Shown piece by piece: positions 10,901 to 15,492 of a stretch of DNA of 35,189 nt. Source of the DNA: Acidimicrobiales bacterium (GTDB taxonomy: Bacteria; Actinomycetota; Acidimicrobiia; Acidimicrobiales; SHLQ01); assembly GCA_004282895.1 (NCBI GenBank), contig SHLQ01000010.1, forward strand, positions 1-35,189, given 5' to 3'. Positions within the stretch are counted from its first letter, which is position 1; each line of letters opens with the position of its first letter. Both the position numbers and the translations under genes were made by a program. The notes beneath the pieces were generated by a model. It was given only the letters and a program-made list of their open reading frames with translations. It was not told where the DNA came from and did no database searches.

Positions 10901-12542
10901 CGATGTGGTGATTCCTGGTGTTGGCGTGACCGTCACCTGGTCCAACCCGACCGGTGCGGCCGATCTCACCACGTTCACCTCAACCGACGCGGCGGGCATG
11001 TATCTGTTCGAGAACCTTCCCCACGGCGACTACACGGTCACCGTCGAGCCGAGCACGCTTCCTGGCGGAGTCATTCCCACGTTCGATGGAGACGGCACAC
11101 TTACCGTCGACACGAGCATCGTTCCGCTGGACGACGTGCTGAACGTACAACTCGATCAGGACTTCGCATACACCGGTACGGGCAGTATCGGAGACACGAT
11201 CTGGCGTGACGAGAACGGCGACGGCATCGTCGATACCGACGAGCTGCCGATCGAGGGTGTTGTGCTGAACCTCAACTACGTCGATCCGATCACCGGGATC
11301 GTCATGGCCGACACCACCACATCCGACGCGCTGGGCAACTACATCTTCGACCACCTGCCTGCTGGTGACTACACGATTACGATCGATCCGGCGTCACTGC
11401 CCGCAGGGTTCGTGCCGACCCACGACCCTGACGGAACGGACTCGATCCACGTGGCTTCGCTCACGCTGGCTCCCGGAACCGCTCAGAAGGATGTCGACTT
11501 TGGGTATCGCCCTGAGGCCGACCTCTCGATTGATATCTCCCATGTTGGTGACGTCGAAGTCGGCGCAGAGAACATCTTCACCGCCACCATTCACAACGAT
11601 GGCCCGGCCGCCAGCGGGCCGGTGATGGTCACGACGGTGCTGCCACCTGGTGTCAGCCTCGTGGCATCACCCAGCCCGGACTGGAGCTGCGTTGAGGTCA
11701 GCGGCGGTGTTCAGTGCACGCTGATCAACCCAGTCACAGGCGTGCCGGCCGACATCCCTGCGGGTGAGACGCTCGCGTTTGACCTCGCCGTTGACGTCGC
11801 CCCCCATGCGGCTCCGGAAATCACGATCGACGCAATCGTCTTCTCCGAAATCGTTGACCCGAACCCGGACAACGACACTGCCAGCGACACCGCGGCGACT
11901 CCGTTGTCCGTGTTGACAGTCGAAACGACGTTGAACGACGACCTGGTGGCTGGCGGCGATGCGACCTACACGATCGACGTCGCGAACCTCGGGGCGGATT
12001 CGACGCGCGGTCCGGTTGTCGTCCAGTTCGAGCTCCCGCCGGGTATGACGCTGGACTCCGCCTCGAGCGAGGCCGCTGGCGTCACGTGCAACATCGACGG
12101 CTCAAGCAGCTTGTCTGCTGCAGCGTCCCCATCCTCAACACTTGTGACCTGTACCAACCCGACGCAGTTCGCACCAGGCGAAGGTTGGTCAATCGATCTG
12201 AAGGTGGATGTTGCCTCCTCCGCCGGTGGCCAGAACCTCACAACAACCACGACGATCTCTGGCGGCAACCTCGTGAACGGCGCGCAGCTGCCGCCGGCCA
12301 CCATGGACGCCATCTACGCCGACCTTCAGGATCCGGACAGCCTCCTCGGGGCCAACCTCGGGCTCGACCCCGCCGTTGCGGCGATCAACATCGTGGTCGA
12401 CTCCGCCCCCGTCGAGATCGTTCAACCGCTTGCGTTCACCGGGGCGACCGTTCTGTCGTTGATTGGCATCGGCATCGGCTTGATCCTCATCGGCGCCGTC
12501 GCGTTGTGGTTCGCCGACGACCGTCGCCGACTACTCGGCTAG
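1953..12542 (+). CDS. Giant LAxTG-anchored cell-surface protein with DUF11-like and SdrD-B-like repeats
   Basis: The protein has 3,529 residues if it starts at the GTG at 1953, which is preceded by AAGGGA with 7 nt spacing. The frame is open from 1800, but that region overlaps the divergent CDF gene and the signal peptide begins right after 1953. Order: Sec signal peptide (residues 1-35; KRR, hydrophobic core, cleavage near AGA|GP); about eleven DUF11-like beta-sandwich domains starting near residues 39, 193, 400, 592, 765, 945, 1119, 1283, 1468, 1671 and 1859; ten SdrD-B-like repeats (about 1995-3188, each opening with GxxGDTVWFD-type sequence); two more DUF11-like domains (about 3190 and 3319); the sorting signal LAFTG (3493-3497), a hydrophobic helix and the tail DDRRRLLG. 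LAxTG followed by helix and basic tail is the class E sortase pattern of Actinobacteria. It is strongly acidic and rich in Asp and Thr. The likely role is adhesion or a surface coat, possibly Ca2+-stabilised as in SdrD; that role is inferred. Confidence 0.93.
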   Translation: MIPKRRSAQFALIAIAFVMTSYAFFALMPAQPAGAGPGDNFSLTLADSVGGRALIGEEVTITISATGDHSSGAYLYNLSFSQVLPPGVSYLSSDTPPNEILADVPAANQTTLIWTNVSDLPANSQAALSFTVDTNLDVVAGTLPVTAMLSLAPTAVASLDPFTIPDYSTTTGLFTGDFDGQASGSHSVEIIPFRVNKSAESELLRGVHANGVDGGSGSVGTLYTIEIENNPDYPTTGVTLRDTLGPMLEFLGCTDYYPTDNTTVGEEWPGSGPVASGPCPGPVFTPTSVATGGAGETIVDWNVGSLAPGQTATVTYNAGIPLNANAPFAVPPTGLAHGRNLDNNTGASTGEPDAVPGTDPELLSAPEAAVDNTAVATGTYSPSGATSSESSVLMTEAEDLKLTKSMTGPLSHGSIITTVLTIETGEYRDFSNLVVRDLLPSGLCFLGTFNSDLSGSDWNTTDCAGAGGTPATINGAPADLARVRELPDGGPYGTGRMELVWDFADPDNAVLADLDSDGTITIQYQSVVRQSYRGGLASLPGEPVLAGDTVSNAAEVSGPDMVASAALPADPADPDGGADGDTASDSITNQGATINKRVSVKTGPMANNAGTTGSTCFDDYATITWSEADPSAELGYGPGDIVCFELNAGFPGNVNYEGTTIQDLMPPGYNYIAGSAQRIAAGDTLPTTTFTESDELVTFTVGGSGDVGNNGNTFQWVVAADITDNALGAALDINANLEKLVHNNNSGLVFQLRDQTEAEWTEPQVRVAVGVESVNGSPSAGPDADGSLGGSSTATEVTGSDVVTYRVDVWNTGNTDALNTVIQDVIPPEFTCADISNISDGGTCVGGVITWPAATVASSTGGADMTPDDETTAPITYTYDLTVPDSVDPSNAYTNTAGAATYQGATNTGPYDYYPEDNVDPANAALENTDSAHDPAYIVIADPDIVIVQQSGISQTGNAANPSPASTDDQATIGEIIEYQITATIPQGTTIYDATLTADLPAGVTWFTGNGLFGGVVGDLQPTATSPTGSAGIITGTISEAAGTVTYTIPAPYTNAGGSGDDQVTVTFYGIVDDVAGNSASTPTVLSISADLDWNDAAAVAAPTVSAPSIDTEVVEPNLTIVKGHTVPIGTEVESGDPITYEITIGNPSTPGNVSVAHDLEIVDVIPAGITPIGVSGAVSADGDLVPSISITPAGSFDGVWSETNHTVTWTPDDVFDPDEVLQFSFDAEVDDPAVSSGVLNNTADATVHSLDQNVFPITDPNAAAGRSYTVSDDDTLTLPEASLSKDIEPFDAGDPTNDRSSFAVGEPADYQLTVFIPNGTVIYDATVFDTLPVGLAFDSFGTITPDPTCFMWDSVAGASTGLPLTAGDVEQFNPAGGDPAVAGWYVGDLYAAGDCQISFEYTTHVTSSTADTDVVPNDALFNWNASSMIANESPTALEPGFDAPGAAAFADGTDPASESFTVVEPLLEIDQDVTAADGSRLVSPTCDTTPGNNNGAADDPDGLAADGCDVVPGGEVTYTVTVSSIGTTDAHDVTTVETVPVGITPLSIAGGAPVTTTGDTITGASGSVGVWDETARTITWLTAGPLAPGTTATLDWNATLDASDSLTRGQDFTTQIDVDTYFALTGADRSQITTDNPANADIITYGNGTTATRGVVTPDINTIEVHFPELDIVTVPASGQDITDVLLNQPFTWEITVTNIDATASAYNVDVVDVLPEGWTFDPGSVAIVTPFGPATTDPGCAADVGVCADPSALNIETLTWTDLVSGPTEPLGPGETITISFTATPQGAALTSTPAIGDAHTGYDGGAGPVHTNQASTSGEDASGSPSCCDPDGAGVAPAEFYTDTDSTDVWIARADIEVDKTITPIETDADPNNGPYWFGAWAYYTVTVTNVGPDAATGVDVAEILDPVGLEFDSVDSIDAGTFDNTTNIWTVGDMANADSFQLVLRTRLVEVGPVTNIAQNAAADQYDSDSTPNNSVATEDDQASVTIEVVPTSLGDYVWLDLNADGVQDPGEPGIPGVMLDLTWLDPATGAPQTFTVTTAADGSYGVPAAANLPTFTDITVTVDPASANLLGLAPSFDRDGTADGVATDQVTPADTILPDGSFADLAFDFGYTPDGAQLLGDTIWWDQDNSADATNGVGEVAMSGITVTATWAGWDGTIGTADDLDFTRVTGALGDYLFDDIPPGQYEVSVTTTDLPAGLDTPTFDLDGVASASTTTLTVNPTDALLDVDFSYRGIGQLGDTVWFDHNANGVVDASEPGLGDVDVTASWSGPDGITGTTDDLAFTITTDPDGAWLFENMPHGEYVITVDPASLPTGMVPTFDQDGIGTPNVSIATLATGAETDLDQDFGYRGAGTIGDTVFFDVDGVEADGGLDAGDAPIVGATVTVVWDGADGVAGTGDDFTYNATTIVGGAYSVTDLPHGNYTVTVDPASLPAGLMTPTFDPDGIATANTSATRLTSTAPDDLAQDFAYTGSGVGQIGDTIYFDQNNDGIQDVGEVGFTGVTVNLTWFGPDGALGGTDDVIQTTTTGVDGAYLFDNLPDGNFLVAVDDTTLPTGLTPSADFDGIGSPNESLVSLDATTPSSFDQDFGYAGVGSLGDVVWLDVDNSGTNTIDTGEIGIPGVALTVVWTNPQGDDVTFATTTGADGTYLIPHLPHGTYNIAVDPLTLPGGISQTYDVDGLATPDTSAVLVDALNPDNLDQDFSYAGVGSLGDTVWFDQNADGGTDPVGSGIFDDQDQPLAGVDVVVTWSGFDGVAEDDPATPGIDEGADDLVHIATTNAAGEWTVANLPHGDYTVAVDTATLPAGIVVPTHDMDGLTTPDMSSVTLDALLTDDPTHDFSYTGAGQVGSIVWFDLNGDAVIDPLDVPLAGVTLNIEFVGPEGAIVTDSTVSGIDGSYQFVNLPFDTPITITVDNTTLPAGFVPVWDADDAVLTPHVSVATLSDSAPIDPNQNFAYNGTGSIGDTIWYDRDNSATDTVDATDVVIPGVGVTVTWSNPTGAADLTTFTSTDAAGMYLFENLPHGDYTVTVEPSTLPGGVIPTFDGDGTLTVDTSIVPLDDVLNVQLDQDFAYTGTGSIGDTIWRDENGDGIVDTDELPIEGVVLNLNYVDPITGIVMADTTTSDALGNYIFDHLPAGDYTITIDPASLPAGFVPTHDPDGTDSIHVASLTLAPGTAQKDVDFGYRPEADLSIDISHVGDVEVGAENIFTATIHNDGPAASGPVMVTTVLPPGVSLVASPSPDWSCVEVSGGVQCTLINPVTGVPADIPAGETLAFDLAVDVAPHAAPEITIDAIVFSEIVDPNPDNDTASDTAATPLSVLTVETTLNDDLVAGGDATYTIDVANLGADSTRGPVVVQFELPPGMTLDSASSEAAGVTCNIDGSSSLSAAASPSSTLVTCTNPTQFAPGEGWSIDLKVDVASSAGGQNLTTTTTISGGNLVNGAQLPPATMDAIYADLQDPDSLLGANLGLDPAVAAINIVVDSAPVEIVQPLAFTGATVLSLIGIGIGLILIGAVALWFADDRRRLLG
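7937..11515 (+). repeat. Ten tandem SdrD-B-like coding repeats inside the giant gene
   Basis: Ten diverged coding units of about 330-410 bp. Each encodes a start such as GSLGDTVWFDQNADG, then a (I/L)xGV beta strand, a DGxYxFxNLPHGxYTVTVD block, PAGxxPTxDxDG and an end such as LDQDFxYxG. Units begin near 7937, 8314, 8671, 9025, 9394, 9745, 10086, 10497, 10840 and 11182. The Asp/Asn-rich openings resemble the Ca2+-binding loops known from staphylococcal SdrD B domains. The units are diverged rather than identical, so the array looks old. Confidence 0.85.
12429..12539 (+). other. C-terminal cell-wall sorting signal (LAFTG, membrane helix, basic tail)
   Basis: This segment encodes residues 3493-3529 of the giant protein: LAFTG, a hydrophobic helix of about 24 residues and DDRRRLLG at the end. 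It fits the tripartite signal for sortase-mediated attachment to peptidoglycan. The LAxTG variant is known as the preferred substrate of class E sortases. No sortase gene lies in this window. Confidence 0.85.
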
Positions 12543-13024
12543 GCCGGGATCGGATTCGCGAGCCCCTCCACGACGGATGCTCCCGGGTGACCGGCGAGTG
12601 TCGCCGGTGGCACGAGCAGCTTGCGGTCGCGGCTGCCACCGCCGATGATCAGGCGCTCTCGTTCCATGACGCGCGAGTCGATCCAAAGCTCGAGCGGGGT
12701 CGTGATTCCGAACGGTGTGACTCCACCGATCTGCATCCCGGTCAGTTCGATCGTCTGATCCGCCGAGGCGAACGACGCCTTGCGTGTACCCAGCCGTTTG
12801 CGAACGACCTTGTTCACGTCCAAGCGCGAATCGGCGAGCACCAGGCACATCGCAAACACCGGCGGATCCGACTTCCCGACCACGACGATGGCATTGGCTG
12901 ATTCGTCGGCCGAGTAGCCATACGCCTCGCAGAACGCCGCGGTGTCCGCCAGGTCCGGGTCGCACTCGACGACCTCGTAGTCCAGGTTGAGTTCCTGAAG
13001 TTGGTTGAGCACGGAGTCGGACAT
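12539..13024 (-). CDS. YbaK/EbsC family aminoacyl-tRNA deacylase (prolyl-tRNA editing type)
   Basis: A 161-residue cytosolic protein with the YbaK/ProRS-INS fold signature: AIVVVGKSDPPVFAM with the conserved Lys, the segment LDVNKVVRKRLGTRKASFAS, then TGMQIGGVTPFGI matching the family's TGxxxGGxxPxG glycine motif. Relatives hydrolyse mischarged Cys-tRNA(Pro) or Ala-tRNA(Pro) in trans; which substrate applies here cannot be told. I chose the ATG at 13024; a GTG at 13033 would add three residues. No clear ribosome site precedes either, but a TATCGT -10-like hexamer ends 7 nt before the ATG, so the transcript may be leaderless. Its stop shares a CTAG with the giant gene's stop, and its start is only 23 nt from the divergent exporter gene. 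Confidence 0.88.
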   Translation of the reverse strand: MSDSVLNQLQELNLDYEVVECDPDLADTAAFCEAYGYSADESANAIVVVGKSDPPVFAMCLVLADSRLDVNKVVRKRLGTRKASFASADQTIELTGMQIGGVTPFGITTPLELWIDSRVMERERLIIGGGSRDRKLLVPPATLAGHPGASVVEGLANPIPA

Positions 13025-13047
13025 GGCACGCACGATAGCGTCGGAGG
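13025..13047. promoter_or_regulatory. Compact divergent promoter region, probably leaderless in both directions
   Basis: Only 23 nt separate the ATG of the ybaK-like gene from the GTG of the exporter. The plus strand carries TAGCGT at 13036-13041, exactly 6 nt before the GTG at 13048. The minus strand carries TATCGT (13037 down to 13032), 7 nt before the ATG at 13024. Both match TANNNT at the position expected of a -10 element when transcription starts at the first codon. The two hexamers overlap by two bases. No transcription data support this; it is a pattern reading. Confidence 0.5.
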
Positions 13048-14454
13048 GTGCTCGCCCGCTTCGAATACAAACAGCTCGTCGCGGCCGTCTACATGGTCTC
13101 GCTGTTCATGCAGATCATTGACAGCACCATCGTCAACGTGGCCATTCCGACGTTGGCCAAGGAGTTCGACGTCACCAAGACCTCGGCCAGCTGGACCGTG
13201 CTCTCGTTCGTGGTTGCGCTCTCCGCCGCGATCCCCGCTGCGGGTTGGCTGGGCGACCGCTTCGGTCTGAAGACCGTGTTCGTCTGGTCGATGATCGGAT
13301 TCACGGTGGCATCCCTGCTTTGTGGGTTGTCACAGAACCTGGAGCAGCTCGTCATTTCTCGAGCATTGCAGGGTTTGTTCTCCGGCTTCATCACACCGGT
13401 GGGCGCCGCGTTGCTGTTCAAGGCATTCCCGCTCGCGGAACGAGCTGATGCCTCCCGCAAGATCATCACCGTTGTCGTGATCGCGCCCGCGCTTGGCCCG
13501 GTCCTTGGCGGCGTGATCATTGACGCCCTTGATTGGCGCTGGATCTTCTTCGTCAACATCCCCATTGGTCTCCTAGCCATCTGGCTCTCAATGACGGCAT
13601 TGATCGAAGACCGACACCCAGACCCGAGCCGACTCGACATCGCCGGCCTTGTTTTGTCGGCGGTGGGCCTTGGCACTCTCGTCTTTGGCATATCCCAGGG
13701 CAGTGATTTCGGTTGGTCGTCAACTGCAGTTGTGGTGAGTCTTGTGACCGCCGCAGTGTCGCTCGTCCTTCTTATTATCGTGGAGTTGAGATCCGCGCAC
13801 CCCTTGCTCGACCTGCGGCTCTACCGGGATCGGATCTTCCGATCGATCTCCATCGCATCGCTCCCGATCTACGCGGGCTTCGTCAGCCTGCTCTTCCTGT
13901 TGCCGCTGTTCCTCGACACCGCCGGCTATTCGCCGACGCAGATTGGACTGGCGCTTCTTCCTCAACCAATCGGGGTGATGCTCGCGAGTCAGCTGGCCGG
14001 GCGCTACCTCTATCACCGCTTCGGCCCCCGGACCCTGATGTTTGCGGGATCCATCGCCGCCGCCATTGTCAGCATGGTCATCGCCTCACTCGAACTCTCG
14101 TCGTCGATCTGGACGGTTCGTACCTTGATGTTCGGTCGAGGTTTGGCGATGGGCGTCATCTTCATCTCGGTGCAGGCCGCGGTCTACGCGCAGACGTCGC
14201 CGCCGGACACCGGGCGAGCGACCGCACTGTTCAGCACCACCCGCCAATTCGCACCGGCGCTGGGCGTGGCGATCGTGGCCACTGTTCTGGCATCGTCGAT
14301 CGCGACACCAACCGGAGAATCGACCGATCTGGCCGTTCTGGAGAGTGGTTACCAGACAGCCATGGTGTGGAGTGCGCTGATGTTCGTCGTTGCCGTCGTA
14401 GGCACGCTCCTCGTACACAACCGTGATGCGGCCGAGACGATGCGTTCCACGTAG
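13048..14454 (+). CDS. MFS exporter, DHA2 (EmrB/QacA) drug:H+ antiporter family
   Basis: A 468-residue membrane protein with about 14 predicted helices. Motif A appears as GWLGDRFGLKTVFVW after TM2, and motif C-like glycines occur in VVIAPALGPVLGGVIID, followed by DWRWIFFVNIPIG, a highly typical DHA2 sequence. The family exports toxic organic compounds in exchange for protons; the substrate is unknown here. The start is the GTG at 13048, giving MLARFEYKQLVAAVYMVSLF. GGAGG touches the start codon directly, too close to act as a normal ribosome site, which fits a leaderless message. There is no linked TetR or MarR regulator next to it. Confidence 0.93.
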   Translation: MLARFEYKQLVAAVYMVSLFMQIIDSTIVNVAIPTLAKEFDVTKTSASWTVLSFVVALSAAIPAAGWLGDRFGLKTVFVWSMIGFTVASLLCGLSQNLEQLVISRALQGLFSGFITPVGAALLFKAFPLAERADASRKIITVVVIAPALGPVLGGVIIDALDWRWIFFVNIPIGLLAIWLSMTALIEDRHPDPSRLDIAGLVLSAVGLGTLVFGISQGSDFGWSSTAVVVSLVTAAVSLVLLIIVELRSAHPLLDLRLYRDRIFRSISIASLPIYAGFVSLLFLLPLFLDTAGYSPTQIGLALLPQPIGVMLASQLAGRYLYHRFGPRTLMFAGSIAAAIVSMVIASLELSSSIWTVRTLMFGRGLAMGVIFISVQAAVYAQTSPPDTGRATALFSTTRQFAPALGVAIVATVLASSIATPTGESTDLAVLESGYQTAMVWSALMFVVAVVGTLLVHNRDAAETMRST

Positions 14455-14504
14455 ATACCATGGTCGCTGCGTGCCATCCAGGGGCATCGCAGTAAAGGGA
14501 CACC

Positions 14505-14975
14505 ATGGTGCTTCAAGACCTCACGATGACCTCACTCACCGGCGAGGACGTCGCCTTGAGTCAGTTCGGAAACGACTTCAACCTCATTGTCAACGTCGCC
14601 AGTCGTTGAGGCGCCACGCCTCAGTACGCAGGTCTGCGTGCGCTCCACAACGAGATCGACGGTCTGAACGTTCTCGGCTTTCCCTGCAACCAGTTCGGTG
14701 GACAAGAGCCGGGCACCCCGGAGGAAATCCTTGAGTTCGTGACCTCGAAGTACGACGTCAACTTCCCGATGTTCGCCAAGATCGACGTGAACGGCGAGAA
14801 TGCCTGCGAGCTCTACAACCGGCTCAAGGAAGCACAGCCGGGCGAAGGCGAGTCGGCCGATATCGGCTGGAACTTCGAGAAGTTCCTCGTTGACGGATCC
14901 GACACGGTCGTTGCCCGATGGGGCACCGGCGTAACCCCCGAACAGATCCGAGACCAGCTCGCCGACTACATGTAG
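14505..14975 (+). CDS. Selenocysteine-containing glutathione peroxidase (in-frame TGA at 14607-14609 read as Sec35)
   Basis: From the ATG at 14505 (AAAGGGA 5 nt upstream) the frame runs 157 codons to TAG, with one internal TGA. The product would be 156 residues, a normal glutathione peroxidase length. The TGA falls in NVASR-U-GATPQY, where homologues have NVAS(K/Q)(C/U)GxT, so it is exactly the peroxidatic residue. The rest of the catalytic tetrad is intact: Gln67 in FPCNQFGGQEPG, Trp122 and Asn123 in WNFEKFL. Homology continues in phase on both sides, so decay or sequencing error is unlikely. A hairpin resembling a bacterial SECIS follows the TGA. The resolving Cys of thioredoxin-dependent relatives (F-C-x-x-x-Y) is Val79 here, so the reductant is probably a low-molecular-weight thiol. 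The role is reduction of H2O2 or lipid hydroperoxides in the cytosol. Decoding needs SelA, SelB, SelC and SelD elsewhere in the genome. Confidence 0.87.
14607..14641 (+). promoter_or_regulatory. UGA (Sec) codon with bacterial SECIS-like hairpin
   Basis: After the TGA (14607-14609), GTACGC (14624-14629) pairs with GCGTGC (14636-14641), five Watson-Crick pairs and one G-U, closing the six-base loop AGGTCT (14630-14635). The loop starts 20 nt after the TGA and has G at its second position, which fits the published bacterial SECIS consensus (loop 16-37 nt from UGA, G within the first two loop bases). The core GCAGGTCTGC matches what I recall of the E. coli fdhF element, where the hairpin lies 11 nt rather than 14 nt from the UGA. 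A second small stem, GAGGCG/CGCCTC (14608-14622), overlaps the TGA. Confidence 0.72.
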
Positions 14976-15053
14976 GCCCGCCAGGTCCGAGTGTTTACCC
15001 GGCGGCCATGTCCTGTAAATCTATTGTTCGTGACGACCAATCAACCTATGGAG

Positions 15054-15473
15054 ATGTCTGCATCCGACGTGCCCGCCGTTCTCTTCCTCTGTGTCCACAA
15101 CGCTGGGCGATCACAAATGGGAGCCGGATGGTTGCGTCACCTCGCAGGAGACCGGGTTTCCGTCTACTCCGGCGGATCCAACCCGGCATCGGAGACCAAC
15201 CCGGCCGCAGTGGAAGCCATGGCCGAAGTCGGTATCGACATCTCGAGTTACGAACCGCAACTCTGGACCGATGACATCGTGCGTCAATGCGACGTGATCA
15301 TCTCGATGGGCTGTGGTGATGTCTGCCCCGTCTATCCGGCCACTCGCCATGAGGACTGGGAGCTGACGGATCCCGCCGGACAGGGCCTCGACCTCGTACG
15401 AACCGTCCGCGATGAGATTCGTGATCGAGTGTCGACGCTGATCGAAAGCCTCGACCTCCCACCGACCGACTGA
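15054..15473 (+). CDS. arsC: Arsenate reductase, low-molecular-weight phosphatase fold, mycothiol-type
   Basis: A protein of about 139 residues with the LMW phosphatase-like ArsC core: VLFLCVHNAGRSQMG (P-loop with catalytic Cys13), YSGGSNPA, NPAAVEAMAEVGIDIS, then MGCGDVCPVYP and EDWELTDPAGQG, a combination typical of actinobacterial arsenate reductases that use mycothiol. It reduces arsenate to arsenite in the cytosol. The start is uncertain: ATG at 15054 (MSASDVPA) or the in-frame ATG at 15048; an in-frame GTG at 14991 would add a non-homologous leader. It lies 78 nt downstream of the peroxidase in the same direction, so the two may share an oxidant or thiol-stress context. No arsenite pump or ArsR is visible in the window. 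Confidence 0.9.
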   Translation: MSASDVPAVLFLCVHNAGRSQMGAGWLRHLAGDRVSVYSGGSNPASETNPAAVEAMAEVGIDISSYEPQLWTDDIVRQCDVIISMGCGDVCPVYPATRHEDWELTDPAGQGLDLVRTVRDEIRDRVSTLIESLDLPPTD

Positions 15474-15480
15474 CTCGCAA

Positions 15481-15486
15481 TACGCT
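15481..15486 (+). promoter_or_regulatory. Possible -10 element for a leaderless amidase transcript
   Basis: TACGCT matches TANNNT and ends 6 nt before the amidase ATG at 15493, the spacing expected if transcription starts at the initiation codon. GGAG directly touches the ATG and is too close to act as a ribosome site. The arsenate reductase stop is only 19 nt upstream of the ATG, so read-through transcription is equally possible. Confidence 0.35.
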
Positions 15487-15492
15487 TCGGAG

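Noticed and set aside
7937-11515. Periodic repeats as a CRISPR or non-coding satellite
   Set aside because: The period is 330-410 bp, units are diverged, in frame and encode clear SdrD-B-like domains.
14505-14975. Peroxidase gene as a nonsense-mutated pseudogene or sequencing error
   Set aside because: The stop is TGA, sits exactly at the Cys/Sec catalytic position, is followed by a SECIS-like hairpin, and the frame and all other key residues are intact.
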